DNA of 64,000 bases from Sinosporangium album (GTDB taxonomy: Bacteria > Actinomycetota > Actinomycetes > Streptosporangiales > Streptosporangiaceae). Where the stretch lies: positions 120,012-184,011 of the forward strand of contig NZ_FNCN01000014.1 in the NCBI RefSeq assembly GCF_900100605.1. The letters are read 5' to 3'. The notes beneath the pieces were generated by a model, which did no database searches, was not told where the DNA came from, and saw nothing but the letters and a program-made list of their open reading frames with translations. A program made the translations under genes and the position numbers. Below are positions 17,923 to 25,108 of the stretch, piece by piece. The stretch's first letter is position 1, and every line of letters begins with the position of its first letter.

Positions 17923-18057
17923 GCGCGGGTGACGAGGGCTTTCCGCTTGGGCTGTTCTCTTCCGACCGGGCAGAGGTGCCTGTCGTGTCGAGTCGGCCGG
18001 ATCGGCCGGCAGTTCAGGCCGTGGTGGGCACCCGGCGTTTCGAAGGGTGTTCCTCAC

Positions 18058-19179
18058 ATGGTTCCACCAGCTCGCTCTGGGCTGTTCGATCTCGCTTCGC
18101 TCGGCTGGGACGACTCGTTCGCCGCCGCGCTGCCCCCGGGAGCAGTTCCCGGCCGCGTGGCCCGGGTCGACCGGGGAGCGGCCGAGGTGCTCGCCGCCGA
18201 CGGAGCTCACCAGGTCAGATACTCCGCCAAGGTCCGCCGGCTCGCCGCCGATGACCCGATCTCGCTCCCGTGTGTGGGTGACTGGGCGGCGATGCGCCTG
18301 ATCATGCCCGAGAGGCGTTACGAGCTTGAGGCGGTGCTGCCGCGCCGTACGGCTTTCGTCCGGGGCGGCGTGAGCCGCGACTCCCGAGGCGGCCTGTCGG
18401 GCGACGGGCAGGGGCAGGTGCTGGCGGCCAACGTGGACGTGGTCTTCGTGGCCGAGCCCGCCGTCCACGGCTCCGACCCCGCCGACCTCGGCAGGGTCGA
18501 GCGGCTCGTCGTGCTCGCGTGGGAGAGCGGCGCGCGGCCGGTGGTGCTCGTCACCAAGGCCGATCTGCTTCCCCAAGGGCTGGACGATCTCCTCAAGGAC
18601 ATCGGGGGCGTGGCCCCCGGGGTCGACGTCCACGCCCTCAGTTCGGTCCGGGGGCAGGGGGTGGACCTCGTCCGCGGGCACCTGTCCTCGTCCGGCACCG
18701 CCGTGGTGCTGGGCACCTCGGGGGCGGGCAAGTCCACACTGGTCAACGCGCTCGCGGGGGCGAGGGTGATGGAGACGCAGCAGGTGCGGGCGGGTGACGG
18801 TCGCGGCCGGCATACGACCGTGCGGCGGGAGCTGTTCGCGCTGCCCGGCGGCGGTCTCGTGATCGACACCCCGGGCATCCGCAGGGTCGGGCTCTATGAC
18901 ATCGGGGACGGGGTCGACCGGGTCTTCTCCGATGTCGAGGACCTGGCGCGGGATTGCCGCTTCGCGGACTGCTCCCACGGGACCGAGCCCGGCTGCGCGG
19001 TCCTCGCGGCGCTCGCCTCGGGCGAGCTGCCGGAGCGGCGGTTCGAGAGCTGGCGCAAGCTCCAGCGGGAGGCGGCCTGGATGGCCAGGCGCACCGACGC
19101 GCGGCTCCGCGAGGAGGAGCAGCGCAAGTGGAAGATCATCCACAAGGAGATGCGCAGGTCCGGCCGGAACCGTCCGTAG
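18058..19179 (+). CDS. rsgA: Ribosome small-subunit-dependent GTPase A (RsgA/YjeQ)
   Basis: About 373 residues from the ATG at 18058; the frame is open further left, but this start gives the usual RsgA length. Order: OB-fold (about 25-95), circularly permuted GTPase with G4 TKAD, G1 GTSGAGKST (about 220-228), G3 DTPG, and a C-terminal zinc site with the CRFADCSHGTEPGC pattern. RsgA uses GTP hydrolysis to check late 30S subunit maturation at the decoding centre. The upstream leader peptide and hairpin suggest translation-dependent control, plausible for a ribosome assembly factor. A hairpin at 19188-19210 ends the transcript. The ribosome binding site here is weak (GAAGGGTG). Confidence 0.93.
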   Translation: MVPPARSGLFDLASLGWDDSFAAALPPGAVPGRVARVDRGAAEVLAADGAHQVRYSAKVRRLAADDPISLPCVGDWAAMRLIMPERRYELEAVLPRRTAFVRGGVSRDSRGGLSGDGQGQVLAANVDVVFVAEPAVHGSDPADLGRVERLVVLAWESGARPVVLVTKADLLPQGLDDLLKDIGGVAPGVDVHALSSVRGQGVDLVRGHLSSSGTAVVLGTSGAGKSTLVNALAGARVMETQQVRAGDGRGRHTTVRRELFALPGGGLVIDTPGIRRVGLYDIGDGVDRVFSDVEDLARDCRFADCSHGTEPGCAVLAALASGELPERRFESWRKLQREAAWMARRTDARLREEEQRKWKIIHKEMRRSGRNRP

Positions 19180-19187
19180 AGGGGAAG

Positions 19188-19210
19188 GGGCACGGGGCAG
19201 CCCCGTGCCC
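19188..19210 (+). terminator. rsgA terminator
   Basis: GGGCACGGGG (19188-19197) and CCCCGTGCCC (19201-19210) form a perfect 10-bp stem with a CAG loop, starting 8 bp after the stop. Confidence 0.75.
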
Positions 19211-19274
19211 TACCCACGGCCCGGAACTTTGATGGGGTTTGTCCGGGTTGGGGAATCGGGGGTAGAAGTGGGGT

Positions 19275-19922
19275 ATGGCCGAGCTGCCATTCGACCTTCC
19301 GTTCCTCGATCGCGCGGAGGCTGGCGTCCTGCTCGGTGAACGCCTCCACCGGTTGAGGTTGCGCTCACCGATGGTGCTGGGGCTTCCCCGGGGCGGGGTG
19401 GCCGTGGCGGCACCCGTGGCCGAGCGGCTCCGCGGCGCGTTGGACGTCCTGGTCGTGCGGAAGATCGGCTATCCCTTCCAGCCGGAGCTCGGGGTGGGGG
19501 CCGTCGCCGAAGGCGGCGACCCCGTGCTCGACGAACAGCTGCTGCGCAGACTCGGCCTGGTGGAGGAGGCATTGACCAAGGTGATCGCCGACGCGCGCAA
19601 GGAGCTCGCCAGGCAGGTCGCCCTCTACCGGGGCGGGCGCCCGCTGCCCGACCTCACGGGCCAGGACGTCTTGGTCGTGGACGACGGCTTGGCGACCGGC
19701 GGTACGGCACGGGCGGCGCTACGCGCCCTTCAGCCGAAGAACCCGGCGACACTCGTCCTCGCCGCCCCCGTGGGGGCCCGTGAGGCCAAGCAGGCGCTGA
19801 GTGACGAGGCCGACCATGTGGTGGTTCTGGTGACGCCGCCGATGTTCCGGGCCGTGGGGGAGTGGTATGAGCATTTCAACCAGCTTTCGGATGACGATGT
19901 GCTCGATGTGCTCAGCCGTTGA
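19275..19922 (+). CDS. Phosphoribosyltransferase-family protein
   Basis: 215 residues. The type I PRTase signature is clear: DVLVVDDGLATGGTARAAL (about 134-152) is the PRPP-binding motif, preceded by the LGLPRGGVAVA segment at the N-terminus. These single-domain proteins are annotated as phosphoribosyltransferases of unknown substrate and occur in dormancy (DosR-type) regulons of mycobacteria, sometimes fused to other domains. Its closeness to Hsp20, a Pat-like acetyltransferase and an orphan CydB in this window fits such a stress/respiration context, but no clear DevR box was seen. The start ATG has only a weak GAAGTGGGG upstream. Confidence 0.85.
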   Translation: MAELPFDLPFLDRAEAGVLLGERLHRLRLRSPMVLGLPRGGVAVAAPVAERLRGALDVLVVRKIGYPFQPELGVGAVAEGGDPVLDEQLLRRLGLVEEALTKVIADARKELARQVALYRGGRPLPDLTGQDVLVVDDGLATGGTARAALRALQPKNPATLVLAAPVGAREAKQALSDEADHVVVLVTPPMFRAVGEWYEHFNQLSDDDVLDVLSR

Positions 19923-20111
19923 TCCAGCCCGGCCGTTCACTGCTGAAGAGGCACTGGCAAAGGACAGCGGAAACACGGTGAATTTCACTGCGCGCCTCAC
20001 GCGTTGAGCGGTAATTGCTGACCTAAAGTGATCATGTCGTGGATGTCGTATGGGGGTTCGATTCCACAGACATCTCTCCGGTCCAACCGCTTTACCTCGT
20101 GAGGAGGGGCC

Positions 20112-21128
20112 GTGGATCCGAATGACGTGTGGTTCGCCGTTATCGCGATGCTCTGGGTTGGATACTTTGCCGTGGAGGGCTTTGACTTCGGCGTCGGAAT
20201 CCTCCTGCCCGTTCTGGCCAGAAACGACGCCGAACGCCGCGTGATGATCAATACGATCGGGCCGCTCTGGGGCGGCAACGAGCTCTGGCTGGTCGCGGCG
20301 TGCGCGGCGACCTTCGCCGCGTTCCCCGCCTGGTCCACGTCGCTGTTCGGCGGTTTCGCCGTTCCCCTGCTACTCCTTGTGGTAGCGCTGATCATCCGGG
20401 GTATCGCCCTTGAATACCGCGAGAAGCGCGCCTCGGCCCTGTGGCGGCGGAGGTGGGACGCGGCGATCGTGGGGGGCTCGGCGCTTCCTGCGTTCCTCTG
20501 GGGGCTGCTCGCGGCGGCCGTTGTCCACCGGGAGGTGGTCGGCGCCCACCGCGTGGGGTCGTTCGGGGAACTTTTCACCCCCTACGCGCTGCTCGGGGGC
20601 TTGACAACGTTCGCGCTCTTCACGGCGTACGGCGCCGCGTTCCTCGCGTTGAAGACCAAGGGCGGGCTCAGGGCCCGGGCGAACACGCTCGCGGGCGGAG
20701 CGGGGGTCGGCGCCGCCGTACTCGCCGGGGTGTTCCTGGCCTGGACGCAGGTCCAGGCGGGAACGGCGGCCACGGCGCTGATGGCGGGGGCGGCGGTCCT
20801 GGCGTGGGCCGGGGGAATGGCCGCGAACGGGAGGGGCAGGGAGGGCTGGGCTTTCGCGGGCTCGGCGGTGGCCATCGTGATCGCGATGGCGTCGCTCCTG
20901 GCCGTGCTCCACCCTGAGGTGCTGTCGTCGGCGGCCGGTCCGATGGCCGGTCCGACAGCCGATCCAGCGCTCGGCCTCACCGCGGAGGAGGTGGCCGCGG
21001 CCCCGAGAACGCTGGGGATCGTGGCCTGGATCGCGGTGAGTTTCCTGCCGCTGGTGCTTCTCTACCAATCCTGGATGTATTGGGTGTTTCGCCGCAGAAT
21101 CGGGGTTCGTGATATTCCAGCGGGTTGA
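20112..21128 (+). CDS. Orphan cytochrome bd oxidase subunit II (CydB-like)
   Basis: 338 residues from GTG preceded by GAGGAGGGG. Eight or so transmembrane segments are evident, with the family N-terminus DVWFAVIAMLWVGYFAVEGFDFGVG and the GPLWGGNELWLV motif after the first helices. CydB stabilises the haem subunit CydA in the quinol-oxidising bd terminal oxidase. No cydA adjoins; a second, complete cydA-cydB pair lies at 47592-49946. The two CydB proteins are clearly different in sequence and length (338 versus 306 residues). It may pair with the distant CydA, with a cydA elsewhere in the genome, or act alone. The convergent whiB gene is separated by a hairpin. Confidence 0.88.
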   Translation: MDPNDVWFAVIAMLWVGYFAVEGFDFGVGILLPVLARNDAERRVMINTIGPLWGGNELWLVAACAATFAAFPAWSTSLFGGFAVPLLLLVVALIIRGIALEYREKRASALWRRRWDAAIVGGSALPAFLWGLLAAAVVHREVVGAHRVGSFGELFTPYALLGGLTTFALFTAYGAAFLALKTKGGLRARANTLAGGAGVGAAVLAGVFLAWTQVQAGTAATALMAGAAVLAWAGGMAANGRGREGWAFAGSAVAIVIAMASLLAVLHPEVLSSAAGPMAGPTADPALGLTAEEVAAAPRTLGIVAWIAVSFLPLVLLYQSWMYWVFRRRIGVRDIPAG

Positions 21129-21320
21129 TCTTAGAGGTTGATCGTGGAGAAAACTGCCTGAGCTGGAGCGATCCCAGCCGGGTGAGCGGAATCGATCGCC
21201 ATCGAGGTCGAACCGGATGATCTCGATCTCAGGGAGGTCGATCACTGCGGGGTCGATCACCACGGGGTCGATCTCGACGGGAAGTGATCGGAGCGGCGTG
21301 ATCTCGCGGTGGCGAGATCA
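21127..21320. repeat. Dense cluster of GATC sites
   Basis: I count 12 GATC sites in under 200 bp, where less than one is expected in DNA of this composition. Several are in GGGGTCGATC or GTGATC contexts. The cluster begins at the end of the orphan cydB and runs to the hairpin at 21297-21322. No ORF explains it. Confidence 0.8.
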
Positions 21321-21322
21321 CG
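21297..21322. terminator. Bidirectional hairpin between cydB and whiB
   Basis: CGTGATCTCGC (21297-21307) pairs perfectly with GCGAGATCACG (21312-21322) around GGTG. It lies between convergent genes, so it can serve both. Confidence 0.7.
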
Positions 21323-21373
21323 CGCCTTCGAAAAGCGGAGGAATGAAGCTGGTTGATGCCGGGTGGGAAAGGC

Positions 21374-21685
21374 TCAGGCCGCGGAGATGCCGGCGCTGGC
21401 GGCGCGGCGCATGCGACGGCGGCGCTCGGACGCGCGCTCGTCCTCGTTCAGGCCACCCCACGTGCCGTACTTCTCCGGACGGGAGAGCGCATAGTCAAGG
21501 CATTCGGCGCGAACGGGGCACTGGGCGCAAATGGCCTTGGCCTTGCGCTCTCGAATGTCACGCTCGGGCTGACGCTCGCCGTCGGGTCCAAAGAACAGCA
21601 CGAGGTCCTCACCCCGGCACGCAGCATCATCCTGCCACCCCCAGGAGGGACGAGGGCGGGCGATCTGCCGACGTACCTGAGACAT
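21374..21685 (-). CDS. WhiB-family Fe-S transcriptional regulator
   Basis: 103 residues from the ATG at 21685, preceded on the minus strand by AAAGGTGG; the frame is open further upstream, but this start has the ribosome binding site. The four cluster cysteines are present: one in DAACRGED and the CAQCPVRAEC group (C-x2-C-x5-C). The G[VT]WGG turn motif is seen as YGTWGGLNEDER, followed by a basic C-terminus for DNA binding. WhiB-like proteins carry a [4Fe-4S] cluster sensitive to O2 and NO and usually bind the principal sigma factor. The exact Wbl subclass cannot be set from sequence reading alone. No AT-hook of the WhiB7 type is seen. Confidence 0.93.
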   Translation of the reverse strand: MSQVRRQIARPRPSWGWQDDAACRGEDLVLFFGPDGERQPERDIRERKAKAICAQCPVRAECLDYALSRPEKYGTWGGLNEDERASERRRRMRRAASAGISAA

Positions 21686-21819
21686 GAGAGAACCACCTTT
21701 GGTGAGAGGTATTTCGTGTTTGTGCCGCAATGAACGCTTGTGGCGTCCCTGGGTCAACGCGCGGATCGGCCGTGGTTGTTCCCGTTGATCAGGTCCGTGG
21801 GCGTGGTATACCGCACAAG

Positions 21820-22809
21820 CTAGAGCTTGCGCAGCTCGACCAGTCGGTAGGTCTTGATCGTGTTGTCGGCGCAGGCGTCTCCGCCTGCCGACGAACACGG
21901 TGCCTCGAACACCGCCGGCTCAACCACAACCCGAAATCGGGCAACGCCCCCGCGCACGATGGCCTCGGTGGCGTCGCCGTCTGACCTGGTGGATTCCACG
22001 GCCACTCCGCTCACCGAGAGCTCATCCGTGTGGGCCCGGACGAAATGCTCAGCGGCTTGCGATGGCTCAGGGATGCCTGCGCGTCCCCGGAAGCGGTCGA
22101 GAGTGATCTCGCCGCGCCGGTACGCGTCCGCTGCCGCGAGCGCGGCAGCCTGAGACATGCTGCCGTAGTAAAGCCCGTGTGGCAAGCACACGAGGTTGGC
22201 GGCGTAGCGATCGCCGCCAACATGTGATGTTTCCCACACCGCGTCTGGCATCGTGTCGGCCAGGCTGCGAGCGATGGGTGTTCCAATGCGGGCACAGCAC
22301 GCATTGCGCTTGGCGTGCGTGCAGACCAGAAATACCGGCTCGGTCACCAGTATGCAGGACTCGGGGACCACTCCGTGCACCAGCGCCTTCAGGTCAAGAT
22401 CGTCTGGAGCTGCGACGATGCCTTCGGCCATCCAGGGGGCGTCGCCCGTCGCGTAGGCCATTAGCACATGGATGCCCGGCGGCTGAGGGCGGGTCCGGCG
22501 TCCGGGGCGCCGGATGAGCTGGGCTCTGACGCCCAATTCCGTGGCGCGCTTGATCAGCAGGTGGACGTCCTCGGGAAGGCGGCAGTCCGGCAGGTGGGAG
22601 GCCCAGGGGCCGTCGTGCTCGATGAGCAGCCACGTGCGTGCGGAGACCGTGGCGCTGGCCAGCACGGGCGCCTCTCCGGTGTGCAGGCCGAGCGCGTGTG
22701 CGCAGCCGTTCGGCCTGGTGAAAGGCCCGGTGAAAGGCGCCGCAGGAGGTGTGCCGGGGAGCCCTCTGGGAGCTCTCCCGCCTGTGAAAAACCCTGGTCC
22801 GCCCATCAT
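21820..22809 (-). CDS. Sucrase/ferredoxin-like (thioredoxin-like Fe-S) protein
   Basis: About 329 residues. The ATG at 22809 is chosen because GGGGAGG precedes it by 8 nt; an in-frame GTG overlaps that ribosome binding site. The sequence matches the sucraseferredoxin-like family: a CTHAKRNACCARIG motif, an HVGGDRYAANLVCLPHG motif and a thioredoxin-like ferredoxin fold. The family is thought to bind a [2Fe-2S] cluster; its role is not established, though some members sit with siderophore genes. A near-consensus iron box lies 22 bp upstream of the start, so expression should be repressed by iron. It is transcribed toward whiB, with about 134 bp between the genes. Confidence 0.85.
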   Translation of the reverse strand: MMGGPGFFTGGRAPRGLPGTPPAAPFTGPFTRPNGCAHALGLHTGEAPVLASATVSARTWLLIEHDGPWASHLPDCRLPEDVHLLIKRATELGVRAQLIRRPGRRTRPQPPGIHVLMAYATGDAPWMAEGIVAAPDDLDLKALVHGVVPESCILVTEPVFLVCTHAKRNACCARIGTPIARSLADTMPDAVWETSHVGGDRYAANLVCLPHGLYYGSMSQAAALAAADAYRRGEITLDRFRGRAGIPEPSQAAEHFVRAHTDELSVSGVAVESTRSDGDATEAIVRGGVARFRVVVEPAVFEAPCSSAGGDACADNTIKTYRLVELRKL

Positions 22810-22830
22810 GTCACGCACCTCCCCGATGGA

Positions 22831-22849
22831 TTAGGTAAGACTAACCTAA
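22831..22849 (-). promoter_or_regulatory. IdeR/DmdR-type iron box
   Basis: TTAGGTAAGACTAACCTAA is a 19-bp interrupted palindrome that matches the actinobacterial iron-box pattern TTAGGTTAGGCTAACCTAA at 17 of 19 positions. It lies 22-40 bp upstream of the sucrase/ferredoxin-like gene. Confidence 0.85.
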
Positions 22850-22946
22850 TCGCCAGAGGGATTGCGGACAGGGGTGGCGTGACACTCCGGTCAGGTCCTT
22901 AATGTCCCCGATCGTTCGCCCAATATCACTAGGTCTAGAGAAATAT

Positions 22947-24497
22947 CTAGGCCATGCGGAGAACTTCCTCCGCAGCGGGTGCAGCCGCCGCCCGGTCCTC
23001 GGGCACAAGCCCAATGCGGGTCCTCCTGTCAAGGAGATCGGCCACATCGAGGGCTCCCTCGTGGCGGACCGCCCACAGCAGCTCCGCCCGCGTGATGCCG
23101 GCCCCCGCCGCCACCGGCTCTCCGAGGTGCGGATCGCTCCTCTCCAGGGCGTGTACGGCGCCGGCCTCGCCGCCGTAGCGCGCCACCAGCCGCCGCGGCA
23201 CCGTCCGCTCCTCGGCGCGCACTCTGGCGCTCCCCGGGGCCCCCACCAGGGGCAGGCGTGCCGTACGGCACGGCCCGGCGCTCAGCCCCCGCTCGCGGAT
23301 AGCGACGTCCACCGCGTCCTCCGCCATAAGCCGATATGTCGTCAACTTGCCACCGACGACCGTCACCACCCCGTCCCGCGACCGCAGAACGGCGTGCCGC
23401 CGTGACAGGTCCGCCGTCCGGCCTCCCGCCGCGAGCAGCGGGCGCAACCCCGCGAACGCCCCCGCGACCCGGTCGCGCCTGATCGGAGCCTCAAGTACGG
23501 AGTTGACCACCGACAGGAGGAATGTCACATCCTGCTCGGGAATCTGAGGTATGTCCGGGATCTCCCCGTCAACCGGCTCATCGGTCAGCCCCACATACGT
23601 CCGCCCGTCCTGCTGGGGAAGGACCAGGACGAAGCGATTGCTCTCCCCCGGAATCGGGATATGCAGCCCGGTGCGTAGTCCCGGCAGCGTGCCCGGCCGC
23701 AGCACCAGGTGGGTGCCCCGGGACGGGCGCAACTCCACCGAGGGGACGAGCCCGCCCGCCCACACGCCCGTCGCGTTGACGACCGCCCGAGCCTTGATCG
23801 CGAACTCCGCCCCGGTCGTCTCATCCCGCACCCAGGCCCCGTCGCCGGACACCCGCAGCGCACGGCACCGGGTGATCACGCGTGCGCCGTGGGCCGCCGC
23901 CGTACGCGCGACCGCCACCACCAGCCGGGCGTCGTCCACCAGCCGGCCGTCCCACGACAGCAGCGCCCCGCGCAGCCCGCCACCGGCGAGCGGGGAGGCC
24001 AGGTCCCGCGCCCGCGCCGCCGAGACGCGGCTGGGGCCGGGCAGGGCGATCCTCGGTGTGCCTGCGGCGGCCCGCAGCGCGTCGCCCAGCAGGTAGCCCG
24101 CCATCACCAGCGACCCCCGGGCCCGCGTGACCGAGGGGGAGAGCGGAAGCAGGTACGGCGCAGCCCGCACCAGGTGGGGCGCGGTCCGCGTGAGGAGCGC
24201 ACCCCGCTCCACCGCGCTCTCGTAGGCGACCCCGACCTGGCCCTTGGCGAGGTAGCGCAGGCCGCCGTGGACCATCTTGGAGCTCCACCGGGATGTTCCG
24301 AAGGCGAGGTCGTGGGCGTCGATCGCCGCGACCGTCAGGCCGCGCGAGGCGGCGTCGAGCGCCGCGCCGGCGCCCGTGGCGCCGAGCCCGACGACGAGCA
24401 GGTCCACCACCGTGCCCTGTGCGAGCTCGGCGAGCTCGCGGACCCGGCGGGCGACGTGGAGAGACGATGAGAGGGTGGGGGGAGATGCCGGACTCAC
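22947..24497 (-). CDS. glpD: FAD-dependent glycerol-3-phosphate dehydrogenase (GlpD-like)
   Basis: About 516 residues from a GTG at 24497 that overlaps the tetR stop (GTGA), with AGGAGG 11 nt upstream; the longer open frame to 24908 is not needed. The N-terminal FAD Rossmann motif (VVGLGATGAGAALDAASRG) is followed by the GlpD signature GTSRWSSKMVHGGLRYL and a C-terminal DAO_C domain. The enzyme oxidises sn-glycerol-3-phosphate to dihydroxyacetone phosphate at the membrane, feeding electrons to quinone. It is coupled to the TetR gene and divergent from an alkyl-DHAP-synthase-like gene whose substrate derives from DHAP, which suggests a joint lipid or glycerol pathway rather than general glycerol catabolism. 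Confidence 0.9.
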   Translation of the reverse strand: MSPASPPTLSSSLHVARRVRELAELAQGTVVDLLVVGLGATGAGAALDAASRGLTVAAIDAHDLAFGTSRWSSKMVHGGLRYLAKGQVGVAYESAVERGALLTRTAPHLVRAAPYLLPLSPSVTRARGSLVMAGYLLGDALRAAAGTPRIALPGPSRVSAARARDLASPLAGGGLRGALLSWDGRLVDDARLVVAVARTAAAHGARVITRCRALRVSGDGAWVRDETTGAEFAIKARAVVNATGVWAGGLVPSVELRPSRGTHLVLRPGTLPGLRTGLHIPIPGESNRFVLVLPQQDGRTYVGLTDEPVDGEIPDIPQIPEQDVTFLLSVVNSVLEAPIRRDRVAGAFAGLRPLLAAGGRTADLSRRHAVLRSRDGVVTVVGGKLTTYRLMAEDAVDVAIRERGLSAGPCRTARLPLVGAPGSARVRAEERTVPRRLVARYGGEAGAVHALERSDPHLGEPVAAGAGITRAELLWAVRHEGALDVADLLDRRTRIGLVPEDRAAAAPAAEEVLRMA

Positions 24498-25075
24498 GTG
24501 GACAGATACCTCCTGAGTAGTTCGGTGAGTTCCGCGTCCAGCTCCTCCACCGTCGTCGGACCGAGCATCGTGCCGGCCGACAGCGCGAACGACTGCGCGG
24601 TGAGCAGGACGGCCCGCGCGAGGGTGGTCGGGTCGCCCTGCCGTACGGTGCCCCCGCGCTGGCCCGCCTCGACGGCCGCCTCGATCAGGGCGAGCATCGC
24701 GTCGTGGCTGCCGCCCCGGCGGCGTAGCAGGTAGGGGAGGAGCAGCTCGGGGTCCACCTCGACGATCTTGCGCCAGAGCGGGTGCGCCCTGAGCGCCCGC
24801 ACCCCCGCGACCACCGATTCGACCGGATCGTTGGTGACGGCCTCGCCCGTGACCCGCACCCACTCCCGCGTCATCAGGCTCGCGACGAGCGCGGAGATGT
24901 CCGGCCACGTGCGGTAGAGCGTCATACGTGAGACTTCAGCCCGTTTGGCGACGTCGGTCAGCGTGGTGCGCCGTACGCCTACCGCGAGCACGCACTCCCG
25001 CGCCGCGTCGAGCACGGCGTCGATGTCGATGCGGCCCGCGGCGCCTCCGCGCTTATTGTGATGAATTGACGTCAC
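24494..25075 (-). CDS. TetR/AcrR-family regulator
   Basis: 193 residues from a GTG at 25075. The N-terminal helix-turn-helix is typical (VLDAARECVLAVGVRRTTLTDVAKRAEVSRMTLYRTW, residues about 20-56). The rest is the variable ligand-binding helical domain. It is the first gene of a coupled pair with the GlpD-like gene, and only 33 bp separate it from the divergent FAD oxidase. The dyad TGAC-N7-GTCA overlaps its own start, so it probably represses both directions. The ligand is unknown; an acyl or lipid intermediate is a reasonable guess from the neighbours. Confidence 0.9.
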   Translation of the reverse strand: MTSIHHNKRGGAAGRIDIDAVLDAARECVLAVGVRRTTLTDVAKRAEVSRMTLYRTWPDISALVASLMTREWVRVTGEAVTNDPVESVVAGVRALRAHPLWRKIVEVDPELLLPYLLRRRGGSHDAMLALIEAAVEAGQRGGTVRQGDPTTLARAVLLTAQSFALSAGTMLGPTTVEELDAELTELLRRYLST

Positions 25076-25081
25076 ATGTCA
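25067..25081. promoter_or_regulatory. Candidate TetR operator in divergent region
   Basis: TGAC-GTCACAT-GTCA forms an interrupted inverted repeat over the tetR start and just upstream of the divergent gene at 25109. It also contains the small palindrome TGACGTCA. Confidence 0.5.
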
Positions 25082-25108
25082 CAGTGTAGCTAGACGTATC
25101 CGGGAGCG

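Noticed and set aside
20050..20080. GGGGGTTCGATTCC resembles a tRNA T-arm
   Set aside because: The 5-bp T-stem does not pair beyond two positions and no acceptor, D or anticodon arms surround it.
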